Shown here: positions 39,561-51,086 of the stretch, one piece after another
How the letters are laid out: every line of letters begins with the position of its first letter
Numbering within the stretch: position 1 is the first letter of the stretch
NCBI GenBank assembly: GCA_023525715.1
Contig: JAKNSD010000059.1
Span: 698,380 to 762,379, forward strand
Source: Cichorium intybus
Lineage: Eukaryota > Streptophyta > Magnoliopsida > Asterales > Asteraceae
Reading direction: 5' to 3'
DNA: 64,000 bases
Position numbers and translations under genes: made by a program
Notes under the pieces: generated by a model
Told to the model about the DNA's origin: nothing
Database searches by the model: none
The model's input: the letters and a program-made list of their open reading frames with translations, nothing else

Positions 39561-40317
39561 TCAAAATTTAATGATTTTAAACCCCAATAGATTGATGCAT
39601 TGGTGCTACAGTCTAAAGAGGTGGTGGTGCAATCTAAGGATAGTGTGTGGAAGAGTAAAATTTTTTCACCCAATTCCTAATATAAAAGAAATATTTAGTG
39701 ACTTTCAACGGAATGATTAATGTGAAGTCTAGTCCAAAATTTATACTAATGCCACTCAACTTTGACAAATTTTCTACTGTTGCCACTTTAAATGTGGTCA
39801 ACCTAGAAAAAAATTGTTAATTTTAGGTGGTTTTCATTAACCAAACCTAAATATGACCAAAATATAACAGCTTTTCAGTAATGATGAAGACGAGGATGAT
39901 ATTTACGTATTTTGGAAAGGAGATATAATTGCTTATTTGTCCCGTTAACATCAGCATAATACATTACAATTATAGAACATCTTGCTGGTATTACCATAAA
40001 CTTTTCAACCGAAACAACATAAGCAAGCTCTATAATCACATTCCAAGTAATTAAAAAGCATGCAAACAACTTGACCTGTTTCTTTATTCTACGTCTAAGA
40101 TAGTTATAGAGATTTATACATATGTATATGTAGATACATCAGAACGCTGACTCTTTGATACATATAAATACATAAACCACATTAAAAGAAGTGGGAAATT
40201 TAAACGCTAAAATTACATAAAAACTCAACAACCAAACTCTTTTTCAGAAACATATACATAAAGATAACCGTATCACATTACATTTGCCATCTCATATCAA
40301 ACCCACTAGAGGTTTAA
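39561..40317. other. Intergenic and 3' untranslated region of SHL
   Basis: No coding. The part nearest 40,318 is likely the SHL 3' untranslated region, with several AT-rich possible poly(A) elements on the minus strand. Confidence 0.5.
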
Positions 40318-41521
40318 TCACCTGCGTCTGCGCTTTGTTCCCACCTGAATAATCACCATTTAACAAAGATAATATTGAACCTAATATTTTCATGGAACTT
40401 ATGATAATATATTTATTGAAATATATGTCAAATAGACAAACATAAAAATGTCATACTTTCCAAGATTATTTTTACCTTCACATCTGTATGTCTGGAAGTA
40501 GCATGAGAATTTTGAAGCAGCTTTTGCTCTTCAGACGAACAATTCTGACAAAAGAAATGCTCAATTTGTTTAGCCTCCTCTGGCGCCATGTCTATACAAG
40601 CCGGATGAAACCTGATCCAAAATCACAGTCGGAAATTTGTTGTTTTATGTTTCTATGGATTTCTGATTTGATTATGCATCGCAAAACGGTAACTTTTTAA
40701 TGTAAAATGATCATCCAATAACTGAATTCAACTTAAGTCCAATTCCCCAAAAAGATATGACAGAATAAACCTACCAATCGGTGCAGCCATCGCACTGAAC
40801 CATCAAGTCATCGGGATTGTAAGGCATCTCACACTTGCAGTATCTGTCATTAACATGAACCACTTGATTCCCGATTAATATGATATAAAACACTCAAATG
40901 GATGTATTGAATCGATTATTAGTGAGAAGGAACGCGGTGAAAAGATCATGTTTTTCACGAAGTTTTATCAAGAAATGTGAGAATAATTATAGAAAAGAGG
41001 TTATAGTTATACATACACGGCGACTCTATCGGGGTTGAATGCTCCAGTGGAAGAATTATACTCGAAACGGCAAAAGTAATCGTCGTTACCAACGGCGTCA
41101 AGCTTAGTATAGCTTTTGAAAGTGTGAACAGTACACTTGCCTTCGATTGTATCGGCGCTCTGTACATCGTGGTGATCGGAGAGGAAAACCTCTTTGGTGC
41201 CGTGAAACTGTCTCCGGCCACCGATCGATTCCTCTGGTCGGTAGTACCACTGTATGTGAACTTTAACGTTGGTCCCTTTCGCATCCGATTCGAGCTTTTC
41301 CACTTTTGCTACATACGAGGGCTTGGATGAATCGGCAGGACGCATCAAGACGCAATCGCCGGCTGATTATCATAAGGAAAACCTAAATTGTTAGAAGAAA
41401 TTCATAGAGAAATGGAAGATGAGATTGAGAAGGAATAAGTAAAGGTACGTTTGATGGATTTATTGGATCCTTTGACGGTGTAAGAATCTAGGGTTTTTCT
41501 GGTGGTGCGGGTTTTTGCCAT
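40318..41521 (-). CDS. SHL: SHORT LIFE (SHL)-type BAH-PHD histone reader
   Basis: Five exons on the minus strand: 41521-41449, 41362-41017, 40843-40775, 40611-40476, 40344-40318; all GT-AG, joined frame 216 residues, against about 224 for Arabidopsis SHL. Order: basic N-terminus, BAH domain (about 20-140, with WYYRPEESIGGRRQFHG, FLSDHHDVQSADTIEGKC and CRFEYNSSTGAF), PHD finger (142 to about 188: CKCEMPYNPDDLMVQCDGC, WFHPACI, HFFCQNC, a complete Cys4-His-Cys3 set) and the basic tail KRRRR. SHL and its paralogue EBS bind H3K27me3 through BAH and H3K4me3 through PHD and repress flowering genes. SIGGRRQFHG, KLDAVGNDDYFCRF and the KRRRR tail favour SHL over EBS. The last coding exon is only 27 bases. 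Intact. Confidence 0.93.
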
Positions 41522-42989
41522 GGACTGAGAAGGAGTTCAAACGGACATAAGAACACGAACGGAAAATCAGAGACGAGGTTTTCCCAGGTCTATTTTCTAT
41601 AAAAAGAATTATAATAGCAGTAAATCACCGTCAAAGCTTCAAAGCTTCGTCGGTGAAAAGTTACTCCTTTTAAACCGTATTCAACGTACATTTCTTTCTA
41701 AAAATGACAGTTAGTATCAAAATTTCATTTTATATTTTATGTGTCAATGTACATGTAATATTGCAAATTGAAAATTGCAAACAAATCAAAGTCTATTAAA
41801 TTTACGTTTAAGAGTTAAATATAATTCTTCTATAATCATTTTGTGATTATGTTGGTACATAAAAAGACAAAAATGTACACAAAAGATGCCAGGATCAAAA
41901 AATGGATATTTTATGCATAATATGTAAGACATTCTCTTATCTATTATCAAACACCTTTAAAGAGTTAATTCAGTGGATCTTGTTGAACTTCATTTGTTTG
42001 ACACATTTTCTTAATCTCATATTTGTAGATATCATATTGCTATAAAATAACAAAATGTATGCTATACGTTCTTCAAATTCTAATGACAAAAATCCATTAA
42101 CAGTCAAACTTGTATAAGTTATTTGAACATAACTTGTTAATTCAACTTGTGCAAATACAGAAAACAAGTTGGAAGCATGCATATAACAAGTCTTGTGTAT
42201 TTGTTGATATTTTATGGTCGTAGTTAATTCAAATTTACTTGCTTGAATATAACTTGTGCATGCAAATGTTTTCAAATTATTAAAATTTCAATCTCTAAAA
42301 TCATGCTCTTTAGCCTTCGTCAAAAAGGTATATTAAAATTTAAATTAAACCTAACACCATTAAATCGTGTTCCAGCTCGTTTCGACCCACTTGGGGCCTA
42401 GAAACAACCAAATAGGGTTTGATTTTTGAGAGTTTTGGACTTAAATGGAAGGTTTTAGGTCTACCAACTGGCTGTTAGCGATTGCACTCCTTAACCAAAT
42501 AGCAACACCAACTAGCTTTCTCTTTTACAGCGAGAAACATATACTTTTAGAAAGTGAAACACACACACACACACATATAACCAAGTCCTAATTCTTCCGA
42601 TTATGTGTCCTCGTTTCATAAAATCACTATAACTTCTGGTAACTTTTTTATTATATTCTTACCTAACTTCGTGTAATTATTAGAATTGAGGACAAAACTA
42701 ATGATCATGTGCTTTTGCAGAGTCTTTTTCTTAGGGATTTATGGTTTATTTTCATGGCTTGGTCTTGAAATTGATTAAAGTTTGTGAAGCTGAATTTATT
42801 GTGTTCCTTTTTACCCTGTTGTATTGCAGTGGTAAAGAAAGAGGTGAAATCTTTTCACAGAAGATCAAAAGTACTTTTGGTTTTATGTTCATGTACTGAC
42901 CCCACGAAATAATGCTTCACTTCGTCAACTGTTTGTCTGAATCCATCTTAAATAAGTGTTAAATGCAGATGAAAAGATAGAAGAAAAAC
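41522..42989. promoter_or_regulatory. Divergent intergenic region between SHL and the BEL1-like gene
   Basis: 1.47 kb between start codons of divergently transcribed genes. Short direct repeat CAAAGCTT at about 41,634 and 41,642 near the SHL start. (CA)n at about 42,558-42,574. The stretch from about 42,540 may be transcribed leader of the homeodomain gene, possibly with a leader intron. No transposon ends recognised, unlike the flanks of this gene island. Confidence 0.5.
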
Positions 42990-44708
42990 ATGTCAACTTA
43001 CTTACCAAGATTCAACGATGAAAGAATGAAGCAATCTTCTTCTCCGGAATCACAGATTCCAATTGAAAATCTCATCATGTATATTCCAAACGTCGGTGGA
43101 ATACATGATTCCGACGTTGTGTCACGGCAAGGATTATGCGAATCGAGAGTTATGGGAGGTGATATTGGTTTTTTGTTAAGAGATTGTAGGAATCATGAAG
43201 CGTTGGCGAAGGGTCAAATGGATTTGTGTATTCCATCTTCTGGAATCCGGTTCCATTCCGATCATGATGAATGCCAAAATACTATCGTCGGTTTTCCTTT
43301 GGGGTATGGAAGTACCCAAGATTCCAGGAGTCATCTACATGGAATTGGGAATGTGATTTCTGATTCCAAGTATCTAAAAGCTACTCAAAAACTGCTTGAT
43401 GATGTTGTTAACGTCAAGAAAGCTCTGAAACAACATTCCAAACCTGATTCCATGTACAATTCCAAAGAAGCCTGCGGGGAATGGAAAAACGAACGTGATT
43501 CCAGTCGAGTCTCGGCTCCTGAAAAAAAAGATTTACAGAACAAGATGACCAAGCTATCCTCTATGTTGAACGAGGTAAGTTTCTTGTGTATGGTGTTTGG
43601 TTCACCCGATTCCATGGGATCTGGCTGGAATAAGAATTCAATTCCATTCCGGTCACATGCTCCGTTGCATATAAGTACGTTAGAATTCGTAAAACTGGTA
43701 GATTTCAACTTCCATCATAAATTTTCAAGCATTCATTCTGTATTAATAATAATTGAGCCAAATGAGCTCCGATTCCAATTCCGGTTCGTATATCAAATTC
43801 CATGTTTATTATCTTTTGAAAATCTGATAAGAACCATAAAAAGGTTTATCCCATCTTTTCAAAAAGCAATATTTAATCATTTTGTTGTTGTTATAGGTTG
43901 ATAGAAGATACAAACAATACTACAATGAAATGCAGATTGTTGTATCATCGTTCGATGCACTAGCTGGATACGGGGCTGCAAACACCTACACAAAACTCAC
44001 ACTCCAAACCATATCATCCAAATTCCGACCCCTAAGAGATGCGATTAAAAGCCAGATACAAGTCATATCAAGAAGGCTGGGAAAGACGGAATTGAATGGG
44101 GACGGAATTGGGATTCCGAGGTTGAGATTTGTTGATCAGCATGTGAGGCAACAGACTCGAGTTCAGCCAATTGGTCCACATATCTGGAGGCCACAAAGAG
44201 GGCTTCCTGAAAGCTCCGTGTCTGTTCTACGTGCATGGCTATTTGAGCATTTCCTTCATCCGTAATCATTCTTAACTTATAATTTTTTTTGTTAAACGTT
44301 CCGAATCCAAGATTATAATTTATTAATTTGTACCAGATATCCTAAGGATTCAGAAAAGATAATGCTAGCAAGAAAAACAGGTTTGACAAGAAGTCAGGTT
44401 AGCTAGTCAATCACATCACGCTTTTATTTTTGGAAATTATGTTAAAAGTTTCCGATTCCATTAAACGTCTTTGAATTAGATTAAATAATGATGAAATTGA
44501 TCAGGTATCGAATTGGTTCATAAATGCGCGAGTTCGTCTGTGGAAGCCAATGGTGGAAGAAATGTACAAGGAAGAATCCATAGATGCTGAAATGGACTCC
44601 AATTCTTCATCAGAAACACCAACCAAAAAAACTTCAATTCATCAAACAGAAGATAAGAACCAGAGTCGGAGTGCATCATCATCATCCTATCAAGCCCTAA
44701 TTCCATGA
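42990..44708 (+). CDS. BEL1-like TALE homeodomain transcription factor
   Basis: Four exons: 42990-43574, 43897-44261, 44337-44397, 44505-44708; GT-AG introns; 404 residues. SKY motif at about 126-128 (SDSKYLKATQKLLDDVV), BELL/POX domain through about 255 (VDRRYKQYYNEM, SSFDALAGYGAANTYT, LRDAIKSQI), then a TALE homeodomain (about 292-352: WRPQRGLPESSVSVLRAWLF, the three-residue loop PYP at 317-319, and VSNWFINARVRLWKPM). BELL domain and homeodomain exon structure (a 61-bp exon encoding loop and helix 2) is the family pattern. Such factors work in the nucleus as heterodimers with KNOX proteins in meristem and organ patterning. Size and N-terminus suggest the BLH1/BLH5 group, not certain. The C-terminal ZIBEL motif (VSLTLGL) is not seen; the tail is Ser-rich and ends at LIP. 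Confidence 0.93.
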
Positions 44709-44928
44709 TTTTGTAACATAAATGCTTTTACTTTTGCCCAAATCAGTCATTCATATAAATTCTTGAAATCAATTTAACTTTTACTTCTTACGAATGGAAA
44801 AACAAAAAAAGAAGAAATCATGATTTTCAACTACCCTTGCCAAAATCTATACAAAAAGTTAGCCTTTTAATTACATGTTTGCGAACGTTACCCTCACTAT
44901 TATCCACATCCAACTTCCACTTTTGTGA

Positions 44929-47900
44929 TCATCTACAAGAAACACAAAATCAGCTAGTAAATTAACGTGAAAACAGAATTGATGTTTTTTATAGATTCAA
45001 CTACTAACCTTTTATAGACAGCTGTCACGTCCTCATTCAACCACGACGTTTCCAAAAACTCATCCCCACAATCTTCAACACTCGTGTTCTCCATCTCAAA
45101 ATCATGATGCCCACAGCACTCGTTCCACTCAAACCACATTTTCGCAATTGATTCCTTTTTGAAACACGTGACATGATCTTCCGCTTCAGGAGAATCCGCT
45201 GCAATTAACCGGTAAGTATACACTTTCCTTACCTGACCCGGTCTAAAGGCGCGCCCAATCGCTTGACGTGTAACGGACGGATTCAAATGAATGTCCAAAA
45301 TAATAATCCTGGACGCGCCCACAAGTGATATCCCCTCCCCACACGCCTTTATAGATCCGAAAAACACTCTCGAGTCCGGTGAGTTGTTGAATTGTTCCAT
45401 CGCGATCTCTCGTTCATCGTTGTCATGATCACCAGTGATCATGAAAATTTGTTTACCTAAACTCCAGCCTTTTACCTTCATTGTCAACCGGAGTAAAAAC
45501 TTTAACGGTAACAGATACTGACCGAATACTAAAAGTTTTTCACCTCCGGTTTCACATAACCGAAGTAAGTTGAGATAAAACTTAGCTTTCACTCCTTCTC
45601 TTTCATCCAATTTCTCCAACAACTCATCGATTTTACTAATGTTGTCGTCGTTTTTGTCCTTTGTATTATTATTCAATAAAGACTTGAGCCCTGGGTGAAC
45701 ATATAAAGCACTTCCATCTGAACTTACTTTAAACTTCTTACGTAAATTTCTCAACTGTTTCACTTCGGTTTTCTGTTTCGGGGTAAGGTTAAGAAAAACG
45801 GAAAAGTCAACGAGTCCCGGTAATTCATCTAAGAAGTCACCTTTGTAATAATGTAAAACTTTATTCGTCATTTCGCGTAATTCTTCAATGACAGTCACCT
45901 TCCTTTTGAAATTCTCGTCTTTCAGCAACGTGTGCTCGACTGCTTCATAAAATTCATTGTCCGTACTCTTTTTTAAAAGGTTCTTCCGGTTTTCCATCGG
46001 GACCCGGCTCAGAATACGTCTTTTTAGAATTTTCGAATTTTCCATCCTTAAAAACTTGGGACGAACAAGGTTGAGAATGTTGAACACTTCTCGGACGTGG
46101 TTTTGATACAAGGTTCCCGAAAGAACAACTTTCCTCTTGGTTTCGATTTTTTCGAGTGACGTCAGAATGTTGGTGTCTTTGTTTCTTGGGGTGTGACCTT
46201 CGTCTAGTATGAGAAGTGAAGGGCGTTTTAGTAAAATCACTTGACAATCAACCGTGATTGAGCTTCTGTCGTCGTCACACACTATCGACGAGAACTGTTG
46301 GTACCCTAGAAATAAGATACTTCTTTGGTTTTTCCATTTTTCTAGAACTTCAAGTTGTTGAAATCGAGTATCAGCTTTTACAGAGTAGAAGTCTAACAAC
46401 GGGAGGTCTTCGACTTGCCACCTGGTGAACTCTTTCTTCCATGTTCCCAAAATACCCCTTGGGAGAATCACAAGTGGTCTCGCATCGGGATATTTAGCCA
46501 TAAAACTTTGAATAAAGCTGATTAACATAAACGTCTTCCCGGATCCGGGTGCATGGGCAAGAATGCAACCGCCCGGGTCGTCACATACCAAGTTGCTTAA
46601 AAGAAAATTAAACCCCTCGATTTGATGCGGTTTCATTTGTTTTTTGTGTCTTGGATGAGCGGTTATTTCACACACTGAGAAATCATTTCCGGGTAGCTTC
46701 ACACCGTTAAGAACAGAGGCAATGCGATCTCCTTTATTTTTTTGGCCTTCGTAAGGATAAGTTCTTGTGCTCTTTGAGATCTGAATAGAAACTAAATTAC
46801 CATGTTAGTGAAAGAATTAACTAGAAAAAATAAAAAGGCTACAATAGGAAATTAACTAGACCTTGGGACGTTGGAACTCTATTATAGAGTCGATACTTCT
46901 TTCGATTATTCCACATACACGGCAAACAGAACCGATATCTTCTTTCAAAATAAAAGTATGATCACACTCTTTTTCTTCTTCACTTGCGTTTTCATAAGAT
47001 GACGGGTTTATATTCTGAAAACATATAAACAGAACAAGAATAGCTAAAAAGGATAATGATGAGAAATAATTAAATAAACAACATGTGATTAAACTAATTT
47101 TACCTTTGAAGACTCTAAGCCAATAGTCATTTCTTTCCAGATATCGCCTAGACCATCAAAGTCAGCTTCAGATTGTAGATCATTTTCCTTCATGTCTGAA
47201 TCGTCATCTTCAACACCGACATACTCACCCTTATTATGCTTCTTTTCAGTTTCCACGTCATCATGTTTCTTTTCATTGTCCACGTCATCATGCTTCTTTT
47301 CAGTGTCCACCTTTTCTTCTAAGCTCTTTTCTTTTTCAACACTAGGCTCTTCAGTAGTAATGAAACCTGGATCTCCCACTTCCTTTGTAGCTTGGTCTTG
47401 ATCATCATCTTCACCCTTTGAAGGAATTTGATTGTCATGTGTTTGGTTGACATGTAATGGAATGGAATTCTTTGTTGTTTTCTGTTTGGGTTGAAAATTT
47501 GTCAAAAGAAATATAAATTATGTGACATGACAAAAATATCTTTCATTAACTTGTTTTAGGTAATTTCTTTCTGTATTTATAGAAAAGAACTATCATTTAC
47601 TAAAAAGAATTATTTATGAAGCTATAATTTCAAAATTCAGTTCAAAAAACATTAAATTGCACAAATAACTAAAACATGAATTGATGAGCACACACTAGTT
47701 ATTATATATATTCAGGAAAGAAACTGTTAGAACTGAATCAAGCTAACAATGAAGAATTCAAATTTTATATGTATATATAGAGAGGGAGCTTGCAAATAAG
47801 GAAAAAAAATGGCCGAAAGTCAAATTAGAGTCTTTTTAATAAGAGATTAGGAATGGAATTTAAATATCTAATCCCCATGTCAAAAGGAATGATAAAATCC

Positions 47901-48558
47901 TTTAACTACGGATTTGGATTATTTTAACTGAATTCAGTTGTTTTAATTTGTCATCCAAACACACTAACAGAATCTTCCATTTCAATTCCTTTGGTATCCG
48001 TGAACCCCGAACACGTCCCTTTTTAATTTATACCACTTTGCAACAAAAAGTAAATGGAAATGTGGAAAAACTTGCCAAATAGTCTTCTGATGATAGCTCA
48101 GTAGGCATGTGGAGCACTGTATCCTGGAAATTATTTGAAGAAATCTTGAATTCTGCATCCTGGTACGGTTCAGAAGGAATCTTGACAACTGCATCTTGGT
48201 GTGATTTTGAAGGAATTTGACACGTAGCTTCATCATCATCATCATCATCTGAGTCAATGATAACAACCAATTGTTGTGAATTTGTATCATGCTTTGTGTC
48301 TTTAGTTGCAATGGAAGAGTCATTCCCATGTTTCATCTCCATTGAATAGGGCTGTGTACGACAACAAGGCTTCTTTCTTGAAAAAAGATCTTCTATATCT
48401 TTTGTAACAGAACCATATTTAGGCCTATCAAATTCTAGCACAAATTCTCTCAAAGCCAACGGATCTGTGAGATCAAATTTCTTACGCTTGCTTCTATCAG
48501 ACATGTATACATGTTTATACCTAGGGCTCGGTGTTATATTTTCTTCAATGTAGGCCAT
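44929..48558 (-). CDS. DRD1: DRD1-type SNF2 chromatin remodeller of RNA-directed DNA methylation
   Basis: Minus strand, coding exons 48558-48076, 47481-47104, 47014-46862, 46780-45009 and 44932-44929; 929 residues (Arabidopsis DRD1 888). The N-terminal region contains YGSVTKDIEDLFSRK and acidic stretches, including three KKHDD/KKHNK-type repeats in exon 2. Exon 3 carries CDHTFILKEDIGSVCRVCGI. The SNF2 helicase core has GSGKT (about 417-421), LPRGILGTWKKEF, DEGHTPRN (about 531), VVLSGTLYQNH and, near the C-terminus, QAIGRAFRPGQ. It ends VYKR. DRD1 acts with DMS3 and RDM1 (the DDR complex) to bring RNA polymerase V to chromatin. DEGHTPRN and the Cys cluster favour DRD1 over classical remodellers; CLSY proteins are the nearest alternative. 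Two features are odd: a predicted GC-AG first coding intron (ATTTG|GCAAGT) and a final coding exon of only 4 bases (A plus TGA). The start at 48558 is the first Met with family-like sequence; an upstream leader exon is likely. Confidence 0.9.
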
Positions 48559-50500
48559 ACTCTGTCTTCTTTTATCTGTTTCAGAAATTAACATGCAAAA
48601 ATGGTTATCACTGTGAATGACAACAAAAGCTTCAATTATAGAATCGACCTAAACCATTTAAAATAGGAGCGGCTGAATTTAAAATACAATATGTGTTAAA
48701 GATAAAGATCTTCAAATCGCTGCTTATATTTATCATAACACCCCGGTTATTTGCTCTGTTACTCTGTATAGCTGATCTTTTATCTTCTCGGATATATTGT
48801 GCTTTAAATCCAGTTATATGTGCTTTCTGAAGACGATGGTGTGATGATAAATAATTAGTATATTTATCTGCAATAAATTAGGCTGTAGGAGATGAAATCT
48901 GAACTTGTTTGAAATCGAAATAAGCAGAGCATAAGTTTTTGACAAAAGCTAGATATTAAAAAAAAAACTAATAGATAGAAGAACATTGGCATTCTTGTGA
49001 TATGTCCCCGAAAATGAGAGCAAAAATCTCTCATATTAGGTCAAAAGAATAAATGAATATGTAACTTTATTTTAATATTTAAAACAGATAAACAAATCCC
49101 TGTCTATATTCAGAATCTTATGCAAACATTTACAGCACTTTGACCAGCAATGATCAGCAGATGCAAGCATCATTAAGGTTCATAATGGAAGGGAAGAAAA
49201 ACGAACATATGCAAGATTACGACGTACCAGAGGGCGTGCAAACTCCGCGGGAATGCGCTTCCGTCCCATCATCTACCTCCATAGACAATATTACTGCTAG
49301 AGAAACAGAAAGAAATGGAGATTTCACTTTTATTTCCTTTTCGAATGCATAGTCCAAATAAACTCATGCATTTGCAGAAATTAGTCAAAATAACACGTAA
49401 TGATCACATATTCATCATTTTTAAGAGAAATTCAGCACAAAAGCTAATAGAAAACCTGGTTATGTACATAACAATCAATGCAGCTGAGCTTGAATTCGAC
49501 TTACATTGTTATTCAATGGAACTCGTCAAAGGAGCGATTGTATGAGAGGGAGACGAATGGTTGTGGCCAGAGAAAGAGAAAGTTACAGTGAGCCTTTTTT
49601 TGACGGTATTTTCAGATGATTGGCAAGTTTGGCGTGCTAGTCCGTACGTTACTAGCATAGTGCTGCAGCCAGGATATGTACACGTGGAGAGACGGTTGTG
49701 GATTCTACGGTGAGATATTCGAGGCCAGGGTGAAGCGAATGTTCTGCGGAGCATGGAATCACTCAAGTGTGCTTGGTACGCCGTTGATACGACAGTGACA
49801 GTCTATGGAAAATGTCATGACACGATGTATGTTATTAATATTCAGTTTTATGTCGAGCAAGGTTTGGTATTTCAAAACAAACACATTTTGTAATTTTTTT
49901 GGAGGTTAAAATACAAGAAAACATTTTTTTGTGTCTTCTATTTCGATGATATATTTGATTAAATCGTTACAAATTGAATCTTTTTTGTCTAAAGCAAGTA
50001 GTTTAACCGTAATGTTTCTTTAACCGATCATTTATATTGAATTGATGACATGACTATCGTTTAACAAAAAATAAAAATGACATGACATTTGATGAGTATA
50101 TGACGATTTATTAATATTGCTATGTCGATGCTAAACTTATTCAACAAGAATCTATCATAAGAAATCTTTGTCAATGGAAAGCTTTTATAGTTTTTCTTTT
50201 TAACAATTAAATATCTATCATTATTTATTTAAAAACTTTCATAAAGCATCATCTTATAATTTATCGGTTTTTAAACATAAGTCCATATTTGATATTGGTT
50301 TTATTGTGATCAAATAAATGAGATTATTATATACCGTTTATTAACAATATATATTTGTGCCATTTTTATCATCTTGGCAAAAGAATTTAAGTGATATTTT
50401 CTCAAGACAAATACTCATTTTCTATGTTGCATGTTTAATAAAACTGGTTAGTTAGCCAAAAATAATAATAAATGTTTAAATTTTAAATATGATTAGCAAA
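48559..50500. other. Upstream of DRD1, intergenic
   Basis: Probably includes the DRD1 leader and promoter; a possible acceptor (TTTCTGAAACAG on the minus strand, about 48,575) precedes the first coding exon. A short GC-richer patch at 49,165-49,290 and frames at 49140-49352 and 49509-49766 match nothing known. Could be a leader exon, unproved. Confidence 0.4.
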
Positions 50501-50526
50501 GGGGAGGGGGGAGGGGGGAGGGGGGT
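50501..50526 (+). repeat. G-quadruplex-forming run
   Basis: Four G-runs of four to six Gs separated by single A residues, followed by TGG. Meets the G4 consensus with one-base loops. Confidence 0.85.
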
Positions 50527-50639
50527 GGTTTGATAATAAAACCGTCTTTAAGCATAGGAAATTTTATTAAGAGAAAATTACCAAAATAAAATGATCTTTC
50601 AAGCTTTTACCAAAAAATAGTCAAATGACAAAATTAGCC

Positions 50640-51010
50640 TTCATTTTCGCAGGTTTTTAAGGTCACTTGCGAAAAGTAGCCAAAACTTGCTAAATTGTTA
50701 CAAAACCTACGAAAAATGTATTTTTTATAAAAAAATCGTGATTTTTTTTAGATTTTCACAGCCATCTGCGAAAATCTCTGGCCACTAGCGAAAATTTCTA
50801 TTATTTATTTTAAAATTTTTATGTACTTTTTATTTTTATTTTTACATATAAATAGGGTATAGTTGGGACTACGTAAAGTTGAAGTTTGACTGCGAAAATG
50901 TGAACTTTGATTGCGAAAAGTATAACTTTGACTGCAAAATATAGATGTTTGACGGCGAAAAGTTGAACTTTGACTGCGAAAAATTGAAGTTTGACAATGT
51001 TGAAAAAACA
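50640..51010. repeat. Tandem TTTGACTGCGAAAA-type minisatellite
   Basis: GTTTGACTGCGAAAA-like units of about 20-24 bases repeat at least six times between 50,880 and 51,000, and a related (C/T)TGCGAAAA motif appears from about 50,645. A 73-codon minus-strand frame with FRSQ(T/S)ST repeats is produced by it and is not a gene. Confidence 0.7.
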
Positions 51011-51086
51011 TCTTATAATTTGACAATAGATATAAATATTTTTTAAAATTTGTTGTAGTTAAAATGAAATTTTAAAAAGGAACGTA

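Noticed and set aside
42990..43901. Uninterrupted 303-codon reading of the homeodomain gene's first exon
   Set aside because: The part after 43,574 is intron: a GTAAGT donor follows the BELL half-domain and the domain resumes at 43,897.
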